A DNA stretch of 64,000 bases, from contig JBKQTR010000504.1 in assembly GCA_052143095.1 (NCBI GenBank), positions 14,309 to 78,308 on the forward strand, in the 5' to 3' direction. Every line of letters begins with the position of its first letter. The stretch's first letter is position 1. The notes under the pieces are model-generated. The model saw only the letters and a list, made by a program, of their open reading frames with translations. It had not been told where the DNA came from and made no database searches. This document shows positions 43,693-53,015 of this stretch, in pieces. Both the position numbers and the translations under genes were made by a program. This DNA is from DAHUYF01 sp052143095 (lineage in GTDB: Bacteria; Pseudomonadota; Alphaproteobacteria; ATCC43930; CGMCC-115725).

Positions 43693-43774
43693 GCGGTTTT
43701 TTTCGGAGCGTCTGGAGCATCTCCCGTTTCGGTAGGAATTACGATCGAATGATCGCCAATGCCGCGGCGGCAAG

Positions 43775-44000
43775 TCCTTCTCCGCCCTTCAGGGCGGAGA
43801 AGGATTTAGGATGAGGTCTAGGCAAACTCGCGAAGCGAGTTTGTCCGTGGCGGCGTCAGCGATTGCGCAGAAATCGCGAAAGCCGCTCGCAGGGTGCGGG
43901 CTATCGCGGTTGCGAGAGCAACCGCTGCCGCCCGCCGGCGACGACGCTTTGCGTCGCGCCGCTCACCCCGACCCTCTCCGCCCCCGAGGGGCGGAGAGGG
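43775..44000. repeat. Repeat cluster: two CTCCGCCC palindromes, family C copy 2 and family D copy 3
   Basis: This stretch of the 417-base nadA-VOC gap holds four elements in a row. A palindrome TCCTTCTCCGCCC-TTCA-GGGCGGAGAAGGA lies at 43775-43804. An inverted family C copy is at 43821-43877. A family D copy is at 43906-43960. A palindrome CCCTCTCCGCCCCCGAGGGG with its end CGGAGAGGG lies at 43972-44000. A similar palindrome is at 60131-60158. No gene is seen here. Confidence 0.65.
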
Positions 44001-44039
44001 AGAAGGCGCCGCCGGTGCCATCTCACGCCTCGACGGACA

Positions 44040-44462
44040 TCAGCCGCGCTGGTGCAGCTCGATCACGTTGCGATCGGGATCGCGGACGAAGATGCCTTGC
44101 GCCCCGGGCCCGAAGCGGACGGGTCCGCCGCTGAGCGGGATACCGGCCGCCTCCAGCCGCTGCTTCGCAGCCGCGATGTCAGGGCACAACAGCGCGAAGT
44201 GCGTGATCCCCGGGTGCTTCTCGGGGACATCCATGAGGACATTCGGCGCGGTCGCGCTCGGCGCGTTGAGCACCAGGTTCAATTCCACGCCAGACGGGTG
44301 ATCGAGGACCGCCACCGGCTCCGGGCCGATCGGACCGATGGTCTTGGTGAAGCCGAGCAGCTCGTAAAAGCGCATCGAGCGCTCGAGGTCGTGCACGCGA
44401 ATGCCGATATGGGCGAGGCCCGAAATCGGGATGGGGCCGGTCTCAGTTTCCTGCTTCGTCAT
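44040..44462 (-). CDS. VOC (glyoxalase/bleomycin-resistance/dioxygenase fold) protein
   Basis: A 140-residue vicinal oxygen chelate protein with paired beta-alpha-beta-beta-beta units. Likely metal ligands are His in GLAHIGIRV, Glu in GVELNLVLN, His in GITHFALLCPD and Glu in RNVIELHQ, the glyoxalase I-like set. The start at 44462 follows GGAGG; an ATG 5 codons earlier is less well placed. The reaction cannot be assigned. It lies between nadA and nadQ on the same strand. Confidence 0.85.
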   Translation of the reverse strand: MTKQETETGPIPISGLAHIGIRVHDLERSMRFYELLGFTKTIGPIGPEPVAVLDHPSGVELNLVLNAPSATAPNVLMDVPEKHPGITHFALLCPDIAAAKQRLEAAGIPLSGGPVRFGPGAQGIFVRDPDRNVIELHQRG

Positions 44463-44543
44463 GGTGCCTCCGGACACTTGGGGTTCAGCGATATTCAGTC
44501 AGCGCGGCGCCCTGCCATCGCTGCCGGAGCGCGCCCGCGCGCC

Positions 44544-45470
44544 TCAGGCGGAGCGCGACAGCGGCAGCTTGGTGCCGGCGACCGCGCGCTCGAGCAGCAC
44601 CTCGCGACGAAAGCGGAAGAGCTTGGCGGGCCGGCCGCCGGTCCCGGTGGCGATCTCGCCGGTCTCCTCGACCAGCCCCTGCTGGTCGATCAGGCGCCGG
44701 AAATTCTGCTTATGGAGCCGTCGCCCGGCCAGCGCCTCGACCGCGCGTTGCAGCTGCAGCAGCGTGAAGCTCGCGGGCATCAGCTCGAACACCACCGGGC
44801 GATATTTGATCTTGGCCCTGAGCCGTGCAATCCCGGTGGCGAGAATGCGGCGGTGGTCGAGGATCATGAACTGGCCGGGCAGCGCGGGCGCGGCGCCCGC
44901 TCCCGCCTCGGGTAGGAGTCCGGCCTCGTAGAGCAGCTCATAGCGCTGCAGCACCAGCTCCTCGTTCCAGCTCTGGTCATCGCCGAAGCCGATGTCGATG
45001 CGCCGCAGGCGGTCGCGCCGCGTCGCCTGGTCCGGCGCGGTCCTGGCCCATTGCCGCAGCCGCCGCAGGATCGTCGCCAGCCAGGGCGGCGGTCCCCCGC
45101 GCCGATCCTCCCAGGGAAGATAGCGATACCAGTTCTGCCAGCTGCCTTCCTCGTCCTCCGGCGCCGGCGATTGGCGCGTCAGGCCGAGATAGCTGATCGA
45201 GATGATGCGACCGCCGGCGCCGCCGCGCCGGCGGTCGCGATCGGCGAAGGTGTAGAGCTGCTCGATATAGCCGAGCGGGTGATGGGTCTGCCGCTCGACC
45301 CAGGAGCGCAGGCCGGTTTGCAGGGTGCGGTGGGCCGATTCCAGCGGACCCGAGGGCAGCGCCCTTCCGTCCTGGAGCGTGAGGATTCGCGGCTCCTCGC
45401 CGGTCACGGCGACGATCACGGCCGCCAAATCGATGGCAGCCGCATCTTGCGTGTCGTTGGTCGAGGGCAT
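44544..45470 (-). CDS. nadQ: NAD biosynthesis regulator NadQ-type (Nudix-like plus winged helix)
   Basis: A 308-residue protein of the alphaproteobacterial NAD-regulator family, related to NrtR. The N-terminal Nudix-like part contains VIVAVTGEEPRILTLQDGRALP and SYLGLTRQ. The C-terminal winged helix contains FTLLQLQRAVEALAGRRLHK and NFRRLIDQQGLVEETGE. No intact Nudix catalytic box is evident, as expected for a sensor. It probably binds an NAD-related ligand and controls nadA through the two operators at 43633-43681. The start at 45470 (MPSTNDTQD) is chosen; the frame upstream is shadow. Confidence 0.8.
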   Translation of the reverse strand: MPSTNDTQDAAAIDLAAVIVAVTGEEPRILTLQDGRALPSGPLESAHRTLQTGLRSWVERQTHHPLGYIEQLYTFADRDRRRGGAGGRIISISYLGLTRQSPAPEDEEGSWQNWYRYLPWEDRRGGPPPWLATILRRLRQWARTAPDQATRRDRLRRIDIGFGDDQSWNEELVLQRYELLYEAGLLPEAGAGAAPALPGQFMILDHRRILATGIARLRAKIKYRPVVFELMPASFTLLQLQRAVEALAGRRLHKQNFRRLIDQQGLVEETGEIATGTGGRPAKLFRFRREVLLERAVAGTKLPLSRSA

Positions 45471-45583
45471 ATCCAAAGCGGCCGCATTATGCCACAAGAC
45501 GTCGCGCGGGGGATGATCCGTCAGGCGACAGGTGGTAAGGGGTCGAGTGGCGGAAACACCCGCCGGAAGCGGGGCATCGGCGG

Positions 45584-46519
45584 CTAGCGCGCCGCGGTCG
45601 TGACCGGCCGGCGCTCCAGCGCCGCGCGATCCCATTGCCCGAGATCCGCCGCGGCGGCGTAGGTGCTCTCGAGAAACTCGAGCAGCCGCTCGTCGCCGGC
45701 CGCGTCGTGGCGCACGACGTCGTAAGGCAGGATGAACTCGCCAAGCTCGGCTTGCCAGACGGCGCCCTTTGGGCGAACCGACGCGGCGGCGAAGCCCGGC
45801 GGCGGCGGGTAGGCGTAGGAATAGAAGGTGGGCGCCGTCACCGCGCCGCCGCCCGGCCAAAAGCCGCAGCTGCTGACCTCATGCGAATAGGCTTCGCGCA
45901 TCACCCAATTGCCGACATTGGGCGCGGCTCCGACAAAATCCGGCGCGGTGCGGCCGGAGAAGCGGGTGACGGCGAGGTCGAAGCTCCCCCAGAAAAAATG
46001 CACGGGGCTCACCTTGCCGAGGAAGCGCGCGCGGAACCGGGTGAAGACCCGCTCGCATTGGACGAGAATGCGCCAGAAGCGGCTCGCATACTCCGCGTCA
46101 TAGGCCGCGTGCGCGTGGTCCTGCTCGAAGGGGATCGCGTCGGGAATCTCGACCGGCATCGTCCAGATCTGCACCGCGAGGCCGAGCGCCGCCAGCCGCG
46201 CCATCACCTCGCGATAGAAATCCGCGACCGAGCGCGGCGCGAGCGCGAAACTTTCGGTCCTGCCGTCGCTGGCGGCGATGACCAGACGATGGTCGATGAA
46301 ATCGAAATCGATCTGGAAGCTGCGCGTGCCGTAGGGCATCGGCGAGGTGGTGAGGCCGCGGGCGGTGACATAGAGCGGCACCTGCCACCAGTGATTGACC
46401 AGCGGCGCCTGCGCCAGGCGGATCTTGCCGACCACCTGCATCCAGAGGTGAAGCGTCGCGCAGGTGTCCTGCCATTGCGCAAGCGGCAGGCTCGGCCAAG
46501 CCGTCGTGCTATCGGTCAT
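45584..46519 (-). CDS. DUF5996 family protein
   Basis: A 311-residue cytoplasmic protein fitting DUF5996. Segments include WQDTCATLHLWMQVVGKIRLA, NHWWQVPLYVTARGLTTSPMP, FQIDFDFIDHRL, PVHFFWGSFDLAVTRFSGR and the later EFILPYDVVR. The family has no known activity. Several conserved Trp/His residues suggest an enzyme, but I cannot say which. The start at 46519 follows GAGGAA. It is followed downstream on the same strand by nadQ after about 110 bases. Confidence 0.8.
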   Translation of the reverse strand: MTDSTTAWPSLPLAQWQDTCATLHLWMQVVGKIRLAQAPLVNHWWQVPLYVTARGLTTSPMPYGTRSFQIDFDFIDHRLVIAASDGRTESFALAPRSVADFYREVMARLAALGLAVQIWTMPVEIPDAIPFEQDHAHAAYDAEYASRFWRILVQCERVFTRFRARFLGKVSPVHFFWGSFDLAVTRFSGRTAPDFVGAAPNVGNWVMREAYSHEVSSCGFWPGGGAVTAPTFYSYAYPPPPGFAAASVRPKGAVWQAELGEFILPYDVVRHDAAGDERLLEFLESTYAAAADLGQWDRAALERRPVTTAAR

Positions 46520-46550
46520 GGGTTCCTCGCTGGCATCGCACATCCTGCCG

Positions 46551-47609
46551 TCAATATCCCCGCTCCCAATCGATGACGTTGCTGAGCGGCGCGCCGGCGA
46601 TATAGGCGCGCAGATTGTCGCAGAACAGCGCGATGGAGCGGTGGCGGTCCTGATCGCTGGCGCCGGAGATGTGCGGCGTGATCACCACCCGCGGATCCCG
46701 CCACAGCTCCGCCGGCGGCGGGCGCTCGAACTCGCCGACATAGACGTCGAGCACGGCGCCGCGCAGATGATCGCGCCGCAGCACGTCGGCCAGCGCCGTC
46801 TCGTCGACGATCTCGCCGCGCGCGACATTGACCAGCACGCTGCCCGGCTTCATCGCGGCAAAGCGCGCCGCGTCGAAAAGACGCGTCGTCTCCGGCGTCC
46901 ATTGGCAAGAGATCACTACGACATCGCTCTGCGGCAGCAAGACGTCGAGATCGCCGGTGCCGCCGAGCCGGCTGAAGCCCGGCGGCAAGGGCGCGCCCGG
47001 CACCGGCCGGCGCCGGGTGCCCACCACCCGCATGCCGAGTGCGGCGCAGAGCCGGCCGACCTCGAGCCCGATGCCGCCGGCGCCGACCACGCACACCGTC
47101 TTGCCGTCGAGCAGCAGCGGTCGATAGCCGCGATGATCGAACGCGGCGGCGTCGCGATCGATTGCGGCGCGGTGCAGGCCCTTGGCGAGGTGCAGGATGC
47201 CGGCCACCGCGTATTCCGCCATGGCCAGCGTATTGCCGACCCCGCGCGACGTCGTCACCACCACGTCGCTGCCCCAGAGATCGCCCAACAGCAGATTGCT
47301 GGCGCCCGCCGGGCGCTGATGAAACCATTTCAAGCGCGTCGCCCGGGCGCGCAGATCGAGCGGGAACGGCCAGCCCCCGAGGATCACCTCGGCTCCGGCG
47401 AGCAGGCGATCGCGCTCGGCGCGGGTGCCGGAGCCGGTGGCGCCGGGCGGGAGGTAGCGCCCCACCGCGACGGCAGGCCAGGTCTCGCGGATCTCACCGT
47501 CATACCAGCCGCCGGCATCGGTCAGCCGGATCGAGGGATCGACGGCTTCGATCTCGGCCCGTTCCGCGGCGCCAAGGCGCTGAATGGTCAGGACATCGAG
47601 GGTTCGCAT
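46551..47609 (-). CDS. D-isomer-specific 2-hydroxyacid dehydrogenase
   Basis: A 352-residue NAD(P)-dependent oxidoreductase. The Rossmann motif GAGGIG lies in CVVGAGGIGLEVGRL. The catalytic Arg is in NVARGEIVDE, the Glu in YVGEFERPP and the His in ITPHISGAS. It resembles the glyoxylate/hydroxypyruvate reductase and phosphoglycerate-dehydrogenase-like group without the C-terminal ACT domain. The substrate is not determined. The gap to the DUF5996 gene is about 30 bases, so the two may be cotranscribed. Confidence 0.88.
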   Translation of the reverse strand: MRTLDVLTIQRLGAAERAEIEAVDPSIRLTDAGGWYDGEIRETWPAVAVGRYLPPGATGSGTRAERDRLLAGAEVILGGWPFPLDLRARATRLKWFHQRPAGASNLLLGDLWGSDVVVTTSRGVGNTLAMAEYAVAGILHLAKGLHRAAIDRDAAAFDHRGYRPLLLDGKTVCVVGAGGIGLEVGRLCAALGMRVVGTRRRPVPGAPLPPGFSRLGGTGDLDVLLPQSDVVVISCQWTPETTRLFDAARFAAMKPGSVLVNVARGEIVDETALADVLRRDHLRGAVLDVYVGEFERPPPAELWRDPRVVITPHISGASDQDRHRSIALFCDNLRAYIAGAPLSNVIDWERGY

Positions 47610-47770
47610 GGACGCCTTCCCACGAGGCTCACTGCCAAAAAGGGGGCGACGAGGTCGGGATTAATTAACGCTCTCATAACCACCTCGCCGCAAGCTAGCG
47701 CTGGGGCTTTACTAGCAAAATCGCGCAAACCGCCACAACGCAGGCAAGATACTCGGTCAAGGACATCGCC
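47610..47770. other. Divergent intergenic region
   Basis: A 161-base gap between two divergent genes, so it should hold both promoters. It contains ATTAATTAA at about 47660-47668, which is AT-rich for this genome. A weak stem lies between GACGAGGT near 47648 and ACCTCG near 47682. No site can be assigned with confidence. Confidence 0.3.
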
Positions 47771-48292
47771 ATGAGCGGATTTCGGAGCGGCACGCTCTCT
47801 GGGATTGCGGCGGCGTTGGTCGCGCTGCCGGCGCTTCTGCCGGGGGCTCTGCCGGCGGCCGGCGCCGATGCGCAACCGCCCGACGCGGCGATGCGCGCCG
47901 AAATCGCGCGCGGCGTCGTGGCGGCGGGGCGCTGCGCCAAGCTGGTGTGGAAGACCGAGGATTATTCGAGCTGCATCGACGCGCTCGTCGGCTCGGCGAT
48001 GACCGATGACGCCGCTAAGGCGCCCTTCCAGCTCGGCGTCTATTGCACCGCCTTCTACACCACGGCGCTCGCCTATCGCGACTGGAGCCGCAAGCCCACA
48101 AGCGGCGCCGCGGCGCATGCCGATGGCGATCTGCTGCGCGAGACGGTCCTCGACCAATATGACAGCTGCCTCGCCCAGGCGCAGCGGGTGAAGCTGGAGG
48201 CGGGCCAGATCTGCGCCGCTTCGGGGTTGCGCTGCGCCGAGCTCAACCCGCTGATCGACCGCTGGAAAACCGTGACGCGCGCCGACGAGTAG
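47771..48292 (+). CDS. Secreted Cys-rich protein of unknown function
   Basis: A 173-residue protein with an N-terminal signal (about residues 1-34, ending near AAGADA). Six Cys residues in the mature part (GRCAKLVW, SSCIDAL, VYCTAFY, DSCLAQ, QICAAS, LRCAEL) could form three disulfides. I do not recognise the family. It has no close partner gene: it diverges from the 2-hydroxyacid dehydrogenase and converges on the hydrolase gene with a 15-base gap. Confidence 0.7.
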   Translation: MSGFRSGTLSGIAAALVALPALLPGALPAAGADAQPPDAAMRAEIARGVVAAGRCAKLVWKTEDYSSCIDALVGSAMTDDAAKAPFQLGVYCTAFYTTALAYRDWSRKPTSGAAAHADGDLLRETVLDQYDSCLAQAQRVKLEAGQICAASGLRCAELNPLIDRWKTVTRADE

Positions 48293-48307
48293 GCGACGCG
48301 GACGGCG

Positions 48308-49132
48308 TCAGCCGACGAGCTCGGCCAGCGCGCGGGCCAGCGCCGCGTCGGGCCTGGCGAGCTGCTCGAGTGCCGCGTAATGATGGCAGCCCGGCAGCTC
48401 CTGGAAGGCACCGGGCAGGCCCTGGCGGCGCCACGCCTCGGCATAGTCGCGCGATTGCCGGCGGAGTTCCGGCAGCTCGGCGCCGCCGACGGCGACAATG
48501 AGCCGCCCGGCGCGCGCCGGCAGGTGCAGCGCGGGGCTGTTGCGCCGCACCTCCCCGGGGTCGAGACCGAGCTTGTCGTTGAGATAGCTGAGGCGGATCG
48601 GCTCGAGGTCGTAGATGCCGCTGATCGCGATGCCGCCGCGGATCGCGGGCTCGCCCATGACCAGCGCGGTCAGATGGCCGCCGGCCGACCAGCCGGCGGC
48701 GAAGAGCCGCTCCGGGTCGGCGCCCCAACCCCCGAGATGGCCGCCGAGCCAGGACGCGGCGGCGCGCGCCTCGGCGGCAATCGCGTCCATCCGCGCCGCC
48801 GGCGCGAGCGTGTAGCCGGCGATGGCGACGTTGATGCCGCGGGCGAGCGCGCCCTCGGCAACGAAGGCGAAGCCGTCCTTGGCGTTGTGCTGCCAATAGC
48901 CGCCGTGGAAGAACAGCAGCGTCGGCGCGGCGCCGCGGCCGCAAGGGAAGAAATCGAGCCTTGCGCCGGGCGAGGCGGCGTAAGCCACGTCGCGCAGACC
49001 GGCCACGCGCGCGCGCAGCGCCGCGCTGCGGCGCTGCCAGTCGGCGATGATGTCGGCGCTGCCGCCGACGGCGGCCGAGTTGTTGTAGGCGGCGTCGAGC
49101 GCCTTGCGGTCCATGCCGCGATAAAGAGCCAT
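48308..49132 (-). CDS. Alpha/beta hydrolase (arylformamidase-like)
   Basis: A 274-residue hydrolase. The N-terminus LYRGMDRKALDAAYNNSAAV and the oxyanion motif FFHGGYWQ are typical of the kynurenine-formamidase/esterase branch. The nucleophile Ser is in GWSAGGH, and the His is in the C-terminal GCHHYAAL. The start MALYRGMDR was chosen over one 41 codons upstream that overlaps the molybdenum hydroxylase gene. It follows that operon by about 50 bases and may act on the same compound. Confidence 0.85.
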   Translation of the reverse strand: MALYRGMDRKALDAAYNNSAAVGGSADIIADWQRRSAALRARVAGLRDVAYAASPGARLDFFPCGRGAAPTLLFFHGGYWQHNAKDGFAFVAEGALARGINVAIAGYTLAPAARMDAIAAEARAAASWLGGHLGGWGADPERLFAAGWSAGGHLTALVMGEPAIRGGIAISGIYDLEPIRLSYLNDKLGLDPGEVRRNSPALHLPARAGRLIVAVGGAELPELRRQSRDYAEAWRRQGLPGAFQELPGCHHYAALEQLARPDAALARALAELVG

Positions 49133-49181
49133 GATGCGTCCTGCGCTGTGCCGCCCGCCCAAGGGGGCGGAGGCGTGCCGC

Positions 49182-49979
<798 letters not shown>

Positions 49980-49991
49980 CGATCTCTCCTC

Positions 49992-52376
49992 CTACTCGGC
50001 CGCGGGCTTGAGCCACGCCGCCCGGATGGCCTGCCAGACGCGTTGCGGCGATGCCGGCATGTCGATATGGGTGACGCCATAACGCGCCAGCGCGTCGACC
50101 ACGGCGTTCATCACGGTTGCCGGTGAGGCGATGGTGCCGGTCTCGCCGCAGCCCTTGACGCCGATCGGGTTGTGCGCGCTGACGGTGCTCTGGGTCGCGC
50201 TGTCGATGGTCGGGAGGTCGTCGGCCCGCGGCATGCAGTAATCCATGAAGGAGCCGGTGAGGAGCTGGCCGGAGAGCGGATCGTAGACGCAATCCTCGCA
50301 CAGCGCCTGGCCCACCCCCTGCACCACGCCGCCATGGACCTGGCCCTCGACGATCATCGGGTTGAGCACCGTGCCGACATCGTCGACCGCGGTATAGGCG
50401 ACCAGCGAGGTCACGCCGGTCTCGGGATCGATCTCGACCTCGGCGATGTGGCAGCCGCCGGGATAGGTGAAGTTGACGGGATCGTAGAACGCGGTCTCCT
50501 CGAGCCCGGGCTCCAGCGTCTCCAGCGGATAGCTCGGCGGCGGCGTGTAGGCGGCGCCGGCGATCTCGCCGAAGCTCTTGCTGCGGTCGGTGCCGACGAC
50601 GGTGAAGGCGCCGTTCCTGAACTCGATGTCCTGCTCGCTCGCCTCGAGCAGCGCCGAGGCGATCTTCTTGCCCTTGTCGATGATCTTGCCGGCCGCCTTG
50701 AAGATGGCGGCGCCGCCGACCGCGGCCGAGCGCGAGCCGTAGGTGCCGAGGCCGAAGGGGCTGCGCGCGGTGTCGCCATGGACGACGTCGACATTGGCGC
50801 TCGGCACCCCCAGCAGCCCGCCGACGAGCTGGGCGAAGACGGTCTCGTGGCCCTGGCCGTGACTGTGCGCGCCGGTGAAGACGGTGATGTCGCCCGACGG
50901 GTTGACGCGGATGTTGGCGCTCTCGAAGAGGCCGCCGCGGGCGCCCAATTGCTGGGCGACGCGCGACGGCGCCAGGCCGCAGGCCTCGATATAGGTGACG
51001 ATGCCGATGCCGCGCAGCAGGCCGCGGGCGGCGGAGGCCTTGCGCCGCTCGGCGAAGCTCGACCAGCGCGACAGCTCCAGCGCCTTCGTCAAGGTCGCCA
51101 CGTGATCGCCGGTGTCGTATTTCAGCATCACCGGCGTCTGATAGGGAAAGGCGTCCTTGGGGATGAAGTTGCGCCGGCGGATCTCGACGCGGTCGAGGCC
51201 GAGACGCTGCGCCGCGACGTCGACGATGCGCTCCAGCACGAAGGTGGCCTCGGGCCGGCCGGCGCCGCGATAGGCGTCGGTCGGCACGGTGTTGGAGAAG
51301 ACGACCTTGACCTCGCAATAGATCGCCGGCGTGGTGTAGGCGCCGGCGAGCAGCGGCCCGTAGAGGTTGGTCGGGATGTTGGGGCCGAAGGTCGAGACAT
51401 AGCCGCCGATATTGGCCAGCGTCGAGACGCGCAAGCCGAGGAACTTGCCGGTCTTGTCGAGCGCCAGCTCGGCATGGGTGACGTGGTCGCGGCCCTGCGC
51501 GTCGGAGAGGAAGGCCTCGCTGCGCTCGGCGACCCATTTGACCGGGCGCTCGAGCTGGCCGGCCGCCCAGGTGACCAGCGCCTCCTCGGCATAGACCACC
51601 TGCTTGCTGCCGAAGCCGCCGCCGACATCGGGGGCGACGACGCGGAGCTTGCGCTCGGGAATGCCGAGCATGAGCACGCCGAGCAGCACGCGCGCCACAT
51701 GCGGCAGCTGCGTCGAGGTGTAGAGCGTGTACTCACCGCTCGCCGGCTCGTACTCCGCCAGCGCGGCGCGCGATTCCATCGCGTTGGGGACGAGGCGGTT
51801 GTTGACGAGGTCGAGGGTCACGACGTGATCGGCCGCGGCGAAGGCGGCCTCGGTGGCGGCTTTGTCGCCGACCGCCCAGTCGCAGCAGAGATTGCCGGGA
51901 ACGTCGTCGTAAAGCTGCGGCGCGCCGGGCTTCACCGCATCGGCGACGCCGGTGACCGCCGGCAGCACCTTGTAGTCGACCTGCACCAGCTCGGCCGCGT
52001 TCTTGGCCGCCGCCACGGACTCGGCGACGATCATCGCCACGGGATCGCCGACATGGCGCACCTTGCCGCTGGCAAGCGGCGGGTGCGGCGGCTCCTTCAT
52101 CGGCTTGCCGTCCTTGCCGGCGATGCCCCAGGCGCAGGGCACGCCGTTGATCCTGCCGGCGATGTCGGCGGCGGTATAGACCGCGGCGACACCGGGGCTG
52201 GCGAGCGCCGGCTTCACGTCGATCGCCAGGATCGCGGCATGGGCGTGCGGCGAGCGCAGGAACACGGCATAAAGCTGCTGCGGGCGCAGGATGTCGGGGA
52301 CGTAGCGGCCGCGCCCGGTGAGGAAGCGCCGGTCCTCCTTGCGCCGCAAGGGCGCGCCGATGCCGTCATGGGTCAT
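49992..52376 (-). CDS. Molybdenum hydroxylase large (molybdopterin-binding) subunit
   Basis: A 794-residue catalytic subunit of an aerobic xanthine-dehydrogenase-family enzyme. The motif AYRGAGRPEA is the non-CO-dehydrogenase (form II-like) type, lacking the AYRCSFR loop of true CO dehydrogenase. The base Glu is in GCGETGTIASP, and GGGFGSKQ and GQGHETVFAQL bind the cofactor. It hydroxylates a carbon next to N or C=O in an unknown substrate. No molybdenum-cofactor maturation genes are in the window. Confidence 0.92.
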   Translation of the reverse strand: MTHDGIGAPLRRKEDRRFLTGRGRYVPDILRPQQLYAVFLRSPHAHAAILAIDVKPALASPGVAAVYTAADIAGRINGVPCAWGIAGKDGKPMKEPPHPPLASGKVRHVGDPVAMIVAESVAAAKNAAELVQVDYKVLPAVTGVADAVKPGAPQLYDDVPGNLCCDWAVGDKAATEAAFAAADHVVTLDLVNNRLVPNAMESRAALAEYEPASGEYTLYTSTQLPHVARVLLGVLMLGIPERKLRVVAPDVGGGFGSKQVVYAEEALVTWAAGQLERPVKWVAERSEAFLSDAQGRDHVTHAELALDKTGKFLGLRVSTLANIGGYVSTFGPNIPTNLYGPLLAGAYTTPAIYCEVKVVFSNTVPTDAYRGAGRPEATFVLERIVDVAAQRLGLDRVEIRRRNFIPKDAFPYQTPVMLKYDTGDHVATLTKALELSRWSSFAERRKASAARGLLRGIGIVTYIEACGLAPSRVAQQLGARGGLFESANIRVNPSGDITVFTGAHSHGQGHETVFAQLVGGLLGVPSANVDVVHGDTARSPFGLGTYGSRSAAVGGAAIFKAAGKIIDKGKKIASALLEASEQDIEFRNGAFTVVGTDRSKSFGEIAGAAYTPPPSYPLETLEPGLEETAFYDPVNFTYPGGCHIAEVEIDPETGVTSLVAYTAVDDVGTVLNPMIVEGQVHGGVVQGVGQALCEDCVYDPLSGQLLTGSFMDYCMPRADDLPTIDSATQSTVSAHNPIGVKGCGETGTIASPATVMNAVVDALARYGVTHIDMPASPQRVWQAIRAAWLKPAAE

Positions 52377-52391
52377 GGGTGAGCCTCCTCC

Positions 52392-52859
52392 TCAGGCGCT
52401 GCGCAAGGCGGCCGCACCGGCGCGGATCGCCTTGACGATGTTTTGGTAGCCGGTGCAGCGGCAGATATTGCCCTTGAGCCAGGAGCGGATCTCTGCCTCC
52501 GACGGATCGGGCGTGACCGCGACGAGATCGACCGCGCTCATCACCATGCCCGGCGTGCAGAAGCCGCATTGCAGTCCGTGATTGTCGTGAAACGCCTGCT
52601 GCATCGGATGCAGCGTGCCATTTTTCGCCAAGCCCTCGATGGTCACCACCTGTGCGCCCGCCGCCTCGGCGGCGAGGATGGTGCAGCTCTTGATCGAGCT
52701 GCCGTCGACCAGCACGGTGCAAGCGCCGCATTGGCTGGTGTCGCAGCCGATATGCGTCCCGGTCAGCCCCAGCTTGTCGCGCAGCAGCGCCGAGAGCAGC
52801 GTGCTGGCCTCGACCGACGCGGTCACGTGCCGCTCGTTGATCGTCAGCGTGATGTCCAT
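52392..52859 (-). CDS. Molybdenum hydroxylase [2Fe-2S] (small) subunit
   Basis: A 155-residue iron-sulfur subunit. The plant-type cluster is in CDTSQCGACTVLVDG. The second cluster is in CGFCTPGMVM and CRCTGYQNIV. The start MDITLTINERHVTASVEAST was chosen; 18 residues further upstream are not family-like. First of the three subunit genes, 15 bases before the large subunit. Confidence 0.93.
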   Translation of the reverse strand: MDITLTINERHVTASVEASTLLSALLRDKLGLTGTHIGCDTSQCGACTVLVDGSSIKSCTILAAEAAGAQVVTIEGLAKNGTLHPMQQAFHDNHGLQCGFCTPGMVMSAVDLVAVTPDPSEAEIRSWLKGNICRCTGYQNIVKAIRAGAAALRSA

Positions 52860-53015
52860 GGCGATCCTACTCCCTGTCGCGCCCGCGGATGAAGCCTTGC
52901 CTTGCTCAAGCATCGATCCCGCGCCTCGTCGATCTCCCGGGAGGCGCCGCCGCCGTCGCCGCGCAGCCCGAGCGAAATCCTTGTCGCCTCGGCTCCTTCC
53001 GCCGCGGCCGCGTGA

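Noticed and set aside
49992..52376. Aerobic CO dehydrogenase large subunit (CoxL)
   Set aside because: The active-site loop reads AYRGAGRPE rather than AYRCSFR, so it is another member of the molybdenum hydroxylase family.
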